From the NCBI GenBank assembly GCA_019636015.1, contig JAHBYJ010000001.1, positions 434,001 through 498,000 of the forward strand: a DNA stretch of 64,000 nucleotides, given 5' to 3'. This DNA is from Parvibaculaceae bacterium (lineage in GTDB: Bacteria; Pseudomonadota; Alphaproteobacteria; Parvibaculales; Parvibaculaceae). This document shows, in pieces, positions 15,933-24,470 of this stretch. The first letter of the stretch is position 1. Each line of letters starts with the position of its first letter. The notes beneath the pieces were generated by a model, which saw nothing but the letters and a program-made list of their open reading frames with translations, was not told the origin of the DNA and searched no databases. Both the position numbers and the translations under genes were made by a program.

Positions 15933-17816
15933 CTACAGCGAATAGCCGAGGCGTTCGATATGCGGCGCAAGCACGGGCAACACCGGCTTCATCTGCGCCT
16001 CATAATGCCGCCAGCGTTCCGTCGAGCTCGAATATATGGGCTGCGTCACCTGCGAATAGGAAGGCGTGCGGATCGTGCCGCGCTGGAGCGCATGCGCCGC
16101 CGGGTCGCTCACCGCCTCGTTCCAGTCGAGCCCGAGAAAATTCAGCACCGGCTCCACCTCGCCCCTGAGATCGGCGACGAGATTTTCGTAGCGCACTTCC
16201 TGCACCTTGAGCGGCAGGAGCGCGCGGTACTGTTCCCACAGCGCAAAGACGCGATCGTAGAACCGCGCCGAGCCTTCGAGCGTCAGGAAATTCAGCATCG
16301 CCCCGTTCGGCACGAAATCCTGCATGAAGCAGGACAGCACGCAATCCGCCGGATGCCGGAGCGCGAGAATGAACTTCGCCTCCGGCAGCACGCGCGCGAT
16401 GAGCCCCGCATGCACCATGTTGAGCGGCATCTTGTCGACGACGATCCGGCCCTCGAGATCGGCATCGGCGGCGCGAAGCTCGCTGAAATAGATGTCGCGC
16501 AAGGCGGCCCGCTCCGCTTCATCGAGCGTGAAAAGCGCCTTCGGATATCCCGGAAAGCCCTTCCTCATCGCATTGACGAGCGGCATTTCCTCGAGCACCT
16601 GAACCTTCGGATGGGCATCGAGAATCTGGTCGAGCAGCGTCGTGCCCGAACGCGGGAAACCGACAAGGAAGACCGGCGCCGCCGCATGGCCGGGCTCGCC
16701 CTCGATGCCGGGAAGCGCGCTCATGCGGCTCACATTTTCCTTCGTCATCAGGCGCGACAGCTCTTCCACCTCGCCGATGAACTTGCCGCGATCCACCCGT
16801 TCGAGCGATTTCAGCTCGCTCGTCCGCCGGTTCATCGCCTCGAAATGCGCGAAGGCCGCAGAGTAGTCGCCCATCTCGTCGCAGATCTGGCCGAGCTCTG
16901 ACAGGACGAGCCGCGCATCCGGCGCGCGCATCGGCGCCGCCGCCACGCTTTCGAGCCGCCCGCGAAGCTCGCCGAGCAGCGCCTTGTTCTTCTTGTCCTT
17001 GCGGCGGCGCGCCTTCGCCCATGTCCGCAGGGCGCCCGCATCCGCCGGCGCTTTCGCAAGCGCCTTCTCCGCCCAGAGCACCGCCGCATCGAGATCGCCG
17101 AGCCGCTCATAGGTCATCGCCAGAATGGCCGTGATCTGCGCGGGCTCGCCGCCGAGCACGGCAAGCGCCTGCTTGCAATAGTCGACGGCCTCGCGGAAAA
17201 GCCCCGCATCGCTCGCCGCCGATGCCGCGCGCATATAGGAGGCGGCTTCCTTCGGCTGCAATTCGATCAGCCGCTCGAAATCGTCCATCGCATCGGCATA
17301 GTCCGAATTATCCTGATGCAGCTGCCCGCGATTGAGATAGAGGTCCGGATAATCGGGATTGATCATCTCGGCGCGGTGATAGGAGATCAGCGCCTCCTCC
17401 GCCTTGCCCTGGTCGCGCTGCGCATTGCCGAGATTGACCCAGACATTCGCATGACGCGGCATCAGCGCGGCAGCGGTCGCGATGAACTTTTCCGCCTTTT
17501 CGGCATCCCCCTTGCCGAGCGCGACAAGCCCGATGAGATGCATCGCATCCGGGTTCTTGGGCTCCGCCTGCAGCACGGCGGCGGCCGCCTGCGCCGCATG
17601 CTCGAGCCGCCCGGCAGCGAGATTGGCGCCGCCCAGCTGCAAGAGCCGCGTGATGTCGTCCTTCGAGAGAGGGCGCGGCGCGGCGCCGGCTCCCGGCATG
17701 AGAGGCCGCCCGCTCGCCGAGGGCGGCAGGCCGACCGTGGGGCGGAAGCCGGCTTGCGGATTGAAGCCCGGCAGGCCGGATTTTCCGGGGCCCTTGGGCG
17801 GCTGGTTGCGGCTCAT
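15933..17816 (-). CDS. tetratricopeptide-repeat sulfotransferase
   Basis: A 627-residue fusion. Residues about 1-35 are Pro/Gly-rich; about 45-300 hold tandem TPR repeats (for example ANVWVNLGNAQRDQGKAEEA and YLNRGQLHQDNSDYADAMDD). The C-terminal half is a PAPS-dependent sulfotransferase domain with 5'-phosphosulfate loop VGFPRSGTTLLDQIL at about 383-397 and a 3'-phosphate segment near ILALRHPADCVLS. Similar proteins sulfate tyrosine-like or glycan acceptors; the acceptor here is unknown. I start at ATG 17816; a TTG at 17882 is possible but would lack a signal. Two more sulfotransferase genes lie 3-5 kb on. Confidence 0.85.
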   Translation of the reverse strand: MSRNQPPKGPGKSGLPGFNPQAGFRPTVGLPPSASGRPLMPGAGAAPRPLSKDDITRLLQLGGANLAAGRLEHAAQAAAAVLQAEPKNPDAMHLIGLVALGKGDAEKAEKFIATAAALMPRHANVWVNLGNAQRDQGKAEEALISYHRAEMINPDYPDLYLNRGQLHQDNSDYADAMDDFERLIELQPKEAASYMRAASAASDAGLFREAVDYCKQALAVLGGEPAQITAILAMTYERLGDLDAAVLWAEKALAKAPADAGALRTWAKARRRKDKKNKALLGELRGRLESVAAAPMRAPDARLVLSELGQICDEMGDYSAAFAHFEAMNRRTSELKSLERVDRGKFIGEVEELSRLMTKENVSRMSALPGIEGEPGHAAAPVFLVGFPRSGTTLLDQILDAHPKVQVLEEMPLVNAMRKGFPGYPKALFTLDEAERAALRDIYFSELRAADADLEGRIVVDKMPLNMVHAGLIARVLPEAKFILALRHPADCVLSCFMQDFVPNGAMLNFLTLEGSARFYDRVFALWEQYRALLPLKVQEVRYENLVADLRGEVEPVLNFLGLDWNEAVSDPAAHALQRGTIRTPSYSQVTQPIYSSSTERWRHYEAQMKPVLPVLAPHIERLGYSL

Positions 17817-17843
17817 GACGGAAACGGGGGAAAGGAGGTTTTC

Positions 17844-18011
17844 ATGCGCGCGGAGTGTGCCACAGGCCGCCGCGCCGACCAATGGCTTCGGCCCCGGCAG
17901 GAAGCCGCCCCCACCCGGCAGATTTTGCCGCCCTCGTCCGATGGCCCGCGGAAAAAGCGCGGAAACCCGCGGCTGCGCGCTGGCCCGCTCCTTGCTCCTC
18001 TGAAGCCATGA
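17844..18011 (+). CDS. possible 55-residue upstream frame coupled to the next gene
   Basis: ATG 17844 is preceded 5 bp away by AAAGGAGG, the best Shine-Dalgarno match seen in the window. The frame ends TGA at 18009-18011, overlapping the ATG of the next gene (18008) as ATGA. The next gene lacks its own Shine-Dalgarno site. The product is Arg/Pro-rich (MRAECATGRRADQWLRPRQE onward) and looks like non-coding composition, so a leader frame used for coupling is more likely than a functional protein. Chance remains possible. Confidence 0.35.
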   Translation: MRAECATGRRADQWLRPRQEAAPTRQILPPSSDGPRKKRGNPRLRAGPLLAPLKP

Positions 18012-18763
18012 CCGAGATCGCCGCCACAGCCATTCCCCTGCACCAGACGCCCGGCAAGCGCAACATGGCGTCCGCCGCCTTTGCGGAACTGCGCGCCGCC
18101 CGCGCCGAGGGCCGCGCGCCCGAGGGCAGCGAGCTGAGCTTTGCCGACCTCGTCGACACCATCAATCCGCTGCAGCACATCCCGGTCGTCTCCGACATCT
18201 ACCGCCACCTCACCGGCGATGCCCTGAGCCCGCAATCCCGCGTCGCGGGCGGCATCCTGTTCGGCGGCGTCATCGGCGGCGTCGCCTCGGTGCTGAGCCT
18301 CGCCATTTCCGGCGACGGCGAGAAGGGCCTCGGCGACACCCTGCTCGCCTCGGTCCTCGGCGGCGAGGAAGAGCCCGCCGCGGCAACGGCGCTGGCCGAA
18401 GCCCCGAAAGAGGCAGATGCCGCCCCCGAAGCGCCGCTCGTGACCGCCTCGCTCGCGCCCTCGCGCCCGGCGCAGGCGCCCGCAAAGCCCGCACCGGCCG
18501 CTCAAGCTGCCCCGGCCGCCCCGGCTTCAATGTCGCCGAGCCTGAGCCCCGAAGCCTTCAACGCCCTGCTCGGCGCCTTCGCCGATCCCGCCCCGCTTCG
18601 CGATGCCGAAGCCCGCCTGACCATGGGCAGCGGCGACGACGAGAGCGACGAAGCCGTGATCCTCTCCGCGCCCGGTGGCGCCGCGCTTGCCGATGCAAGC
18701 CTGATCACCGCCATGCAGCAGGCGATGGACAAATACCAGGCGATGCAGTCCGTCACGCGATAA
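18008..18763 (+). CDS. alphaproteobacterial protein of unknown function
   Basis: A 251-residue protein. The recognisable part is residues about 45-105: LSFADLVDTINPLQHIPVVS then IYRHLTGD, followed by a glycine-rich hydrophobic stretch (GGILFGGVIGGVASVLSLAI) that could insert in a membrane. Residues about 118-180 are low-complexity Ala/Pro. The tail has an acidic patch and ends MDKYQAMQSVTR. The INPLQHIPVVS.IYR motif recurs in proteins of this class, to my memory without an assigned role. There is no signal peptide and no Shine-Dalgarno site; translation may depend on the frame at 17844. Confidence 0.7.
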   Translation: MTEIAATAIPLHQTPGKRNMASAAFAELRAARAEGRAPEGSELSFADLVDTINPLQHIPVVSDIYRHLTGDALSPQSRVAGGILFGGVIGGVASVLSLAISGDGEKGLGDTLLASVLGGEEEPAAATALAEAPKEADAAPEAPLVTASLAPSRPAQAPAKPAPAAQAAPAAPASMSPSLSPEAFNALLGAFADPAPLRDAEARLTMGSGDDESDEAVILSAPGGAALADASLITAMQQAMDKYQAMQSVTR

Positions 18764-18811
18764 ACCCGGAGGCTGGCGGTGCATGACAAAGCCGCCTAGA
18801 GTCCCGGCACC

Positions 18812-19357
18812 ATGACACGCGCTGATCTTCTCGATGAAATTCTCGTCACCGCGCCGCCCGGCAGCACGACGGGTATCCTGATCGCGGGCAATGACCGCTT
18901 CGATTGCGCGCTTGGCCGCACCGGCATTCTCATGGAGAAGCGCGAAAGCGATGGCGGCACGCCGGCCGGATGCTTTCCGCTTCGCGCGCTCCGCTACCGC
19001 GCCGACAGGCTCGCCGCGCCCGCGACCGCCCTTCCCTATGCCGCGATCGAGCCGCAGGACGGCTGGTGCGATGCGCCGGACGATCCGAACTACAACCGGC
19101 CGGTGAAACATCCCTACCGCGCCAGCGCCGAGCGCATGTGGCGCGACGATCATCTCTACGATCTCGTCGTCATTCTCGGCCAGAACGACGATCCTGTCGT
19201 GCCGGGCGCGGGCAGCGCGATCTTCTTCCATCTCGCGAAGGAACTGGAGACGGGCTTCCGCCCGACGGAAGGCTGCGTCGCGCTGCGCCTTCCCGACATG
19301 CTGAACGTGCTCGCCCGCTGCGGCCCGCGCACCGTGATGCGGGTTGAGCTTGGCTAG
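18812..19357 (+). CDS. L,D-transpeptidase (YkuD-fold) family protein
   Basis: A 181-residue YkuD-fold protein. The catalytic region has His140 in IFFHLAKE and Cys155 in EGCVALRLPDM, the family's H...GC signature. GGTPAGCFPLR is the usual upstream strand. It lacks a signal peptide, so it may act in the cytosol or be exported without one; short YkuD proteins of this kind (L,D-transpeptidase or carboxypeptidase type) are common in Alphaproteobacteria. It could modify peptidoglycan crosslinks or fragments. It follows the unknown gene at 18763 by 48 bp. Confidence 0.82.
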   Translation: MTRADLLDEILVTAPPGSTTGILIAGNDRFDCALGRTGILMEKRESDGGTPAGCFPLRALRYRADRLAAPATALPYAAIEPQDGWCDAPDDPNYNRPVKHPYRASAERMWRDDHLYDLVVILGQNDDPVVPGAGSAIFFHLAKELETGFRPTEGCVALRLPDMLNVLARCGPRTVMRVELG

Positions 19358-19397
19358 ATTGAGCTCAGGAACTTCGACTCCGAGCTATCTCGTGGTC

Positions 19398-19422
19398 CCA
19401 CCCTCCCCTTGAGGGAGGGTGG
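19398..19422. repeat. solo palindromic repeat, CCACCCTCCC family
   Basis: Perfect 10-bp arms CCACCCTCCC / GGGAGGGTGG with loop CTTGA. It is the exact reverse complement of the 25-bp site at 62718-62742 and matches the ends of the 41594-41764 element. It lies between convergent genes, where it may also help end transcription. Confidence 0.75.
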
Positions 19423-19457
19423 ATGATTTTCCAAGGATGCGAGGAGCACGACCTCGC

Positions 19458-20150
19458 TCAGCCCCTCGTCCCGAACAAGGCGCTGCCGATGCGCACATGG
19501 GTGGCGCCGAGCCGCACCGCCGTTTCGAAATCGCCGCTCATGCCCATAGAGAGTTTCGCGATGCCGTTGCGCCGCGCGATCTTCTCGAGCAGCGCGAAGT
19601 GGAGCGCAGGCTCCTCGTCGAGCGGCGGAATGCACATCAGCCCCTCGATATCGAGTTTCCATTTATCGCGGCAGCGCGCGAGAAACGCATCCGCCTCCAG
19701 CGGCGCAATGCCCGCCTTCTGTTCCTCCTCGCCTGTATTCACCTGCACGAAAAGCCGCGGCAGGCGCGCACCCTTTTCCCGCGCGCGCATGAGCGCCAGC
19801 GCAAGCTTCTCGCGGTCGAGCGTGTGGAAGACGCCGAACAGCGCCAGCGCATCGTCGAGCTTGTTTGTCTGCAAGGGGCCGATCAGATGAAGTTCGAGAC
19901 CGGGAAAGCGCGCACGAAGCGATGGCCATTTCGCCGCCGCTTCCTGCACGCGGTTCTCGCCGAAGATGCGCTGCCCCGCCTCGATCAGCGGCAGGATCGC
20001 TTCCTCGCCGAAGGTCTTGGAGACGGCGATGAGCGTCACGTCTTCCGGATCGCGCCCGGCCTCGCGCGCCGCCTTCGCGATGCGGCGGCGAATGTCGGAA
20101 AGCCGCTCCGCCGCATCGCCGGGACTGGTATCTCGCGCCGCGCCTGTCAT
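19458..20150 (-). CDS. yggS: YggS/PROSC family PLP homeostasis protein
   Basis: A 230-residue single-domain PLP-binding barrel. The PLP lysine is in LIAVSKTF (about residue 45); HLIGPLQTNKLDDAL, FVQVNTGEEEQKAGI and LSMGMSGDFETAVRLGATHV match the family closely, including the SMGMS.D motif and the phosphate-binding R.G. at IRIGSALFG. These proteins buffer free PLP and affect amino-acid pools. It is divergent from a ThiE-like gene 33 bp away; both deal with vitamin cofactors, though joint control is only a guess. Confidence 0.92.
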   Translation of the reverse strand: MTGAARDTSPGDAAERLSDIRRRIAKAAREAGRDPEDVTLIAVSKTFGEEAILPLIEAGQRIFGENRVQEAAAKWPSLRARFPGLELHLIGPLQTNKLDDALALFGVFHTLDREKLALALMRAREKGARLPRLFVQVNTGEEEQKAGIAPLEADAFLARCRDKWKLDIEGLMCIPPLDEEPALHFALLEKIARRNGIAKLSMGMSGDFETAVRLGATHVRIGSALFGTRG

Positions 20151-20183
20151 AGTTTCACTCCGGATGAGACGGGAGAGAAACTA

Positions 20184-20831
20184 GTGTCAGCGGCGCAGAG
20201 AGACAAGCAGGACGGCGCGAGGATGCTGCGCGCCGCCCGCGCCCTTTCCGCGGGCCGCGCCCCGGTGCCGCTGATCGCGATGACGGATGCCGCGCGGGCG
20301 CCGGACCCTGAGGCAGCACTTCGCCGCCTGCCGCGCGGCGCGGCGCTGATCTGGCGCGCCTATGACGGCGAACCGGAAAGAGATGAGCTGCGCCGCCTGA
20401 CATCGCTCGCCCGCCGCCGCGGCATCCTGCTTCTCGTTGCAGGCGCGCCGCACCTCGCCGCGCGAACGGGCATCATGGGGCTCCACCTGCCAGAACGCGA
20501 GCTGCGCCGCCCGCGCAGCGGCACCCATGTAATCCCGCGTCTGAGCAACACGCGCGGCCTGGCGCTCACCGCCGCCTGTCATTCCGAAGCCGCGATCCGC
20601 CGCGCGGCGGCAGCAGGCGCCGATGCGGTGCTGATCTCGCCGGTCTTCGCAACGAAGAGCCATGTGGGAGCAAGGCCGCTCGGCCTCCTCCGCTTCGCGA
20701 GCCTCGCCCGCCTCGCGCTGAGCCTCGGCCTTGCGCCCTGCGCGCTGGGCGGCATAACCACCGAAGCGCAGGCCCGCCGCCTCATGGGCACAGGCGCCAC
20801 AGGCATCGCCGGCATCGGCTTTCTCGGATGA
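20184..20831 (+). CDS. ThiE/TenI-like thiamine-phosphate synthase family protein, divergent active site
   Basis: A 215-residue TIM-barrel protein starting at GTG 20184 behind GGGAG. The end matches ThiE: AACHSEAAIRRAAAAGADAV, LISPVFATKSH..ARPLG and the final CALGGITTEAQARRL plus GIAGIGFLG. Differences are notable: the pyrimidine-site H-L-G-Q is HLPE, the N-D-R region is replaced, and the phosphate loop TxTK is shortened. It may be a TenI-like or NUDIX-partner type protein, not an active thiamine-phosphate synthase. It is divergent from yggS. Confidence 0.7.
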   Translation: MSAAQRDKQDGARMLRAARALSAGRAPVPLIAMTDAARAPDPEAALRRLPRGAALIWRAYDGEPERDELRRLTSLARRRGILLLVAGAPHLAARTGIMGLHLPERELRRPRSGTHVIPRLSNTRGLALTAACHSEAAIRRAAAAGADAVLISPVFATKSHVGARPLGLLRFASLARLALSLGLAPCALGGITTEAQARRLMGTGATGIAGIGFLG

Positions 20832-20834
20832 GGC

Positions 20835-21674
20835 TCAATAGCCGTCGGGAATATAATTGAACCGCGCCATCTGTTCGCGGTGATCGGCGACGATGCGCGC
20901 AACTTGGTCGGGAGAAAGCCGGTCCTGCCAGCCGCCGCTCTTTCCTTCGCGGAAAAAGCGTTCCGCCTTGTCCGGCTTTTCTATGAAGCCCCGCTCGCTC
21001 TCCTGCTTCTTCAGCTGGTCGAAAGAAGCAAACCGGATTGCGCGCGCGATTTTCGCTGCATCGGCGGGTATCCCGAGAAACCGCACAACCCGCCCGAATT
21101 CCTTTTCCGGCGCCGAGACGAGATCCTCGTATCGGACGACGAGGATTTTCGGACTGGGCCGTTCCGTCCAGCTTCGTACATGGCCGGACCAGCTGCGATA
21201 GAATTCCGGCACCTGTTCCCCGGTGAGCTTTGTTCCGGCACCTTCATTGGCGATGAACCCGATCGCGCCTTCTATGTCGGGCACGCCGAAATGATGTTGC
21301 GTCGAAAGAACGACATCGAGCGGGTTGCGTACGATATAGATCGCGCCGGAAGTGAGGGATGCCGTGTGCAGGGGCACACCTTTCCAGCTGCCGAAAAAAT
21401 TATGCGTCTTGACGAGAATGGGGTCCGGCCTGAGTTCGCTGATCCGCCGGTGGCCCTGCGGACGCAGTTTCGCGAGCTCGGCCATCGTGAGCTCTTCAAG
21501 CGGCGCGCGCGCAAAGGGCTCATACCAGCCGCGCGAGGAATCCGTCGGGCTCATTGCGCCCATCCGGTTGATGTCGAGCGGTTCGTCCCTGTCGCGCAAC
21601 AGGTTCAGCAGGAAGATACGCATCCATGTGTTGCCGGATTTCGGATAGGATGCGAGCCAGATCAACGCGCCCAT
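20835..21674 (-). CDS. sulfotransferase (first of tandem pair)
   Basis: A 279-residue PAPS-dependent sulfotransferase. The 5'-phosphosulfate loop is at residues 8-19 (ASYPKSGNTWMR) and the 3'-phosphate segment is IYIVRNPLDVVLS; VVRYEDLVSAPE and a C-terminal R..LSPDQVARIV complete the family pattern. The likely catalytic His is in KTHNFFGS. It is soluble, with no signal peptide. It is a tandem paralogue of the gene at 21708-22580, sharing the whole layout and an identical start MGALIWLASYPKSGNTWMR. Acceptor unknown; a membrane lipid or small molecule is possible. Confidence 0.88.
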   Translation of the reverse strand: MGALIWLASYPKSGNTWMRIFLLNLLRDRDEPLDINRMGAMSPTDSSRGWYEPFARAPLEELTMAELAKLRPQGHRRISELRPDPILVKTHNFFGSWKGVPLHTASLTSGAIYIVRNPLDVVLSTQHHFGVPDIEGAIGFIANEGAGTKLTGEQVPEFYRSWSGHVRSWTERPSPKILVVRYEDLVSAPEKEFGRVVRFLGIPADAAKIARAIRFASFDQLKKQESERGFIEKPDKAERFFREGKSGGWQDRLSPDQVARIVADHREQMARFNYIPDGY

Positions 21675-21707
21675 GTATCGGTGCCGCTCCTTTTTTGTCG
21701 CGCAAGA

Positions 21708-22580
21708 TCAGACCGTAGCTGCCGATGACGACGGCACGGCGTCGCGGTAGTCTTCGGGAATATAGCCGAAGCGATCCATCTGCTCGTGGTGGTCGGCAAT
21801 GATGCGGCGGACCTGATCGGGCGTCAGCTTCTCGCGCCACTGGTCCCGCTTGCCTTCTCGAAAGAAGGACTTCGACACTTCCGGGCGTTCCCTGAATCCT
21901 TCCTTCTCTTCCTGCGCCTTCAGCACCTTGAAAGAGGAGAATCTGATCGCACGGTCGAGCCGGTCCGGCGAAGGTTTCAGCCCGAGAAAATTCGCGACGG
22001 TCTTGAAGCTTTTCTTGGGCTTGTCGAGCATGTCTTCGTAGCGCATCACGAGAAGCCCAGGACTCGGATTTCGGGTCCAGGTGCGGACATGCGTGGACCA
22101 CGAACCGTAATGTTCCGGTACGTGCCGGTCGCTTGACGCCGATCCGGCGGATTCATTCGCCAGCATTTCGATCGCTGCCTCAAGCGTAATTCCAAAGTGG
22201 GGCATCATCGACAGAACGACGTCGAGCGGGTTCCGGACGATATAGATGGCGCCGGCCGTCGCCTCCATATTGTGGAGCGGCACGCCGGAGTGCTCGCCGA
22301 GATAGTCATGCGTCTTGACGAAGACGGAGTCCGGAAAGACCGTCGTGAAGTCCTGCTGGACCTGCATCCGGTAGCGCGCGACCTCTTCCGCGCTGAGCTC
22401 TTTGAGCGGAGTGGCGGTGTATTTCGCATACCATCCCGCGCTCGACCCCCCGAGACAGAAATCCGTGATTTCGTTCACGCTGACCGGGGTGTGGCTGTTG
22501 CGGAAGAGGTTGTGCAGGAAACTCCGCATCCATGTATTGCCGGATTTCGGATAGGACGCGAGCCAGATCAGGGCACCCAT
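21708..22580 (-). CDS. sulfotransferase (second of tandem pair)
   Basis: A 290-residue sulfotransferase whose N-terminus is identical to the next gene over its first 19 residues. Motifs are SYPKSGNTWMRSFL, VKTHDYLGEHSG, IYIVRNPLDVVLS and VMRYEDMLDKPK. I start at ATG 22580 because the homology with the paralogue begins there; an earlier start at 22634 would add 18 residues. The gap to the paralogue is 33 bp, so they are co-transcribed. Duplication followed by divergence (mainly the middle and C-terminal helix) suggests different acceptors. Confidence 0.88.
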   Translation of the reverse strand: MGALIWLASYPKSGNTWMRSFLHNLFRNSHTPVSVNEITDFCLGGSSAGWYAKYTATPLKELSAEEVARYRMQVQQDFTTVFPDSVFVKTHDYLGEHSGVPLHNMEATAGAIYIVRNPLDVVLSMMPHFGITLEAAIEMLANESAGSASSDRHVPEHYGSWSTHVRTWTRNPSPGLLVMRYEDMLDKPKKSFKTVANFLGLKPSPDRLDRAIRFSSFKVLKAQEEKEGFRERPEVSKSFFREGKRDQWREKLTPDQVRRIIADHHEQMDRFGYIPEDYRDAVPSSSAATV

Positions 22581-22664
22581 CTTGCGGTTCCTCGTCTTTG
22601 TGGATTGCCCTGTCCTAGCAAGAGCGGCCCGCAATGGCCAGAGAAGGCGAAGCAGGAGCCGGGC

Positions 22665-22698
22665 AAAAGAAAAAGAGCGGGCCCGAAAGCCCGCTCTT
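22665..22698 (-). terminator. intrinsic terminator of the porin gene
   Basis: Reading on the minus strand, AAGAGCGGGC (22698-22689) pairs perfectly with GCCCGCTCTT (22682-22673), with a short TTTCGG loop, then runs into TTTTTCTTTT. It lies 41 bp beyond the porin stop and separates the porin from the sulfotransferase genes on the same strand. Confidence 0.88.
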
Positions 22699-22739
22699 CC
22701 AATTTGATGTTCCCTTGGGAACGTTCGTCGCTTGCGCGA

Positions 22740-23852
22740 TTAGAACGAAACCGAGAGGACGAGACCGCCCGAGATCGAGTCGTACTCGGCGCCGCCATTG
22801 AGTTCGACGTCCGTCATCTGCAGGTCGAGGCCGATATCGACGCCCGAGCCGAGATTGTAGCCGCCGCCCGTCTGCCAGGTCTTGGCTTCTTCGCTGAAGC
22901 CGCCGGCAGCGGTGTTTTCGGTCTGGAGATAGGCAACGCCAACCGTCCACGGACCCGTGGCGTAGGAGAGGCCGGCCGTCCAGGTTTCGGTTTCGAGGCC
23001 GGTCGCGCTGGCGAACGCGGTCGAGGGCAGGCCGAGATCTTCGGACTGGTACCAGGCGCCGCCGAGCGTGAAGCCGCCGAGGCCGAGGTTGAGGCCGAGG
23101 CCCCACTCTTCCGGATCCGAGGCGACGATCGGGGCATCGCCCGTCACGTAGAAGCCCGACACGCCGAGATCGACGCTGCCGAAGGAGCCGGCATAGTTGA
23201 GCGCGACTTCCATCACGTCTTCGATCGACGTGTTGTTCGCGACAACGCCAAGGCCGTTCGCCGTCGGACCGTTATAGGTGGTTTCCGGCGTGTAGGAGAG
23301 GCCGAGCTGGAAGCCGGCGAAACGCGGGGTGAAGTAGGTCACCTTGTTCGCATCGGCAGCCATCAGCGAGAACGTCGAATGGCGGATGCCATAGGTCGTC
23401 GTGTCGTTGATGTTCAGGATGTTCGGGCTGTCCACGCCATTGCCCGGAACGAACCAGGGCGAGGTGTAGTGCATCTTGAAGGCCGCACCGTCCGTGCCGC
23501 CGATTTCGAACCGGCCGAAGCCGCCTTCGAGATAGGCGAAGAGTTCACGGAAGCGGGCGTCGTTCTGCTGGCCGAAGACGTTCCAGTCGTCGGTGAGCGA
23601 GAGCGTCGCGAGGACACCGGCGACCATGCCGTTGTCGAGCGTGCCTTCGGCGTTGATGTCGATGTTGCGCGCGACGAGCTTGACGGCGGTGTCGTTGAAC
23701 GTGGTCGCGCCGAAGTCGTCATGGTCGATGATGTAGAAGCCGGCCGTGACCGTGCCGCCGACCGTGACTTTGAGCGGATCGCTCGCGAGCGCCGGGCCGG
23801 CGATCAGGCCGGCGGTGACGAGAGCGGTCGTCCCAAGGAGTGTCTTTTTCAT
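22740..23852 (-). CDS. outer-membrane porin
   Basis: A 370-residue Gram-negative general porin. Residues 1-23 are a clean signal peptide ending A-L-A before SDPLKVTVGG. The mature protein is a beta-barrel of alternating strands with aromatic girdles and ends in LVLSVSF, the C-terminal Phe recognised by BamA. YLEGGFGRFEIGGTDGAAF is the usual loop/strand motif. Start ATG 23852 follows GAGGA. It has its own candidate promoter and strong terminator, so it is a single-gene unit. Substrate selectivity cannot be read here. Confidence 0.92.
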   Translation of the reverse strand: MKKTLLGTTALVTAGLIAGPALASDPLKVTVGGTVTAGFYIIDHDDFGATTFNDTAVKLVARNIDINAEGTLDNGMVAGVLATLSLTDDWNVFGQQNDARFRELFAYLEGGFGRFEIGGTDGAAFKMHYTSPWFVPGNGVDSPNILNINDTTTYGIRHSTFSLMAADANKVTYFTPRFAGFQLGLSYTPETTYNGPTANGLGVVANNTSIEDVMEVALNYAGSFGSVDLGVSGFYVTGDAPIVASDPEEWGLGLNLGLGGFTLGGAWYQSEDLGLPSTAFASATGLETETWTAGLSYATGPWTVGVAYLQTENTAAGGFSEEAKTWQTGGGYNLGSGVDIGLDLQMTDVELNGGAEYDSISGGLVLSVSF

Positions 23853-23987
23853 GTGTTCCTCGCAGTAGTCAGCTGAAAGCTGTTCCATTCGTACGAGCCG
23901 CAGAAACTTGTCCCCCGAGAGGATATTTCCGAAGCTGCGTTCATCGCCGGGCCGACTGAAGAAACTGCCCCCCGAGCGCGTGCACCG

Positions 23988-24017
23988 ATTAATCCGTTGA
24001 TAACCCCCCCGGGTCAA
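23988..24017 (-). promoter_or_regulatory. candidate porin promoter
   Basis: On the minus strand TTGACC (24017-24012) is followed after 18 bp by ATTAAT (23993-23988), giving an untranslated leader of roughly 130 nt to the porin ATG at 23852. The rest of the 582-bp gap (23853-24434) shows no credible gene. Confidence 0.4.
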
Positions 24018-24327
24018 GCACACCGCTCCGCATGACGGAGGAATGTCAGCGCATGTTGCGCAAATGGCACAAAACTGCGGAGTGCCTCGAATCCCCGCTC
24101 GCGAAGCGGCAGCCGGTCGTCCGCCCGATGATCGAATAGTGCAATCAATTGGGGCGGACTCGCCGGGAGGCGCATCCGGCCACCCCTCGGGCAGGCGCCG
24201 GTTCCCGCTTCCGGCTTGGCCCCAAATGTGTGCCTCTGAAGACACACCCGCCGCTTTGGCCGCTTCCGCCGCCCGCCCTCCCCGGCCCTGGCGTGAGAGC
24301 CGCCGGAAGCCCCCGAAATCTGCGTGA

Positions 24328-24381
24328 TTGCGGGACAAGGGCTTCTCTCGCTATAAAGGCGCGCCGCCATTTTCGGCGGCG
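24328..24381 (+). promoter_or_regulatory. candidate promoter and leader hairpin for the DUF3576-leuS group
   Basis: TTGCGG (24328-24333), an 18-bp spacer and TATAAA (24352-24357) precede a stem CGCCGCC (24362-24368)/GGCGGCG (24375-24381) near the predicted transcript start. The promoter would serve the lipoprotein gene and probably leuS, lptE and holA. Confidence 0.45.
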
Positions 24382-24470
24382 AGAAGCCATATTCAACAGC
24401 TCTCCGCAGGCCTGTTTTCCAAGTACCGGCGGATATGAGGGGCGTAACGCGAGAGGCTTGCCGTAAATCG

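Noticed and set aside
24043..24327. 94-codon frame in the gap upstream of DUF3576
   Set aside because: Pro/Arg/Ser-rich off-frame composition, no ribosome site, interrupted relation to the promoter at 24328.
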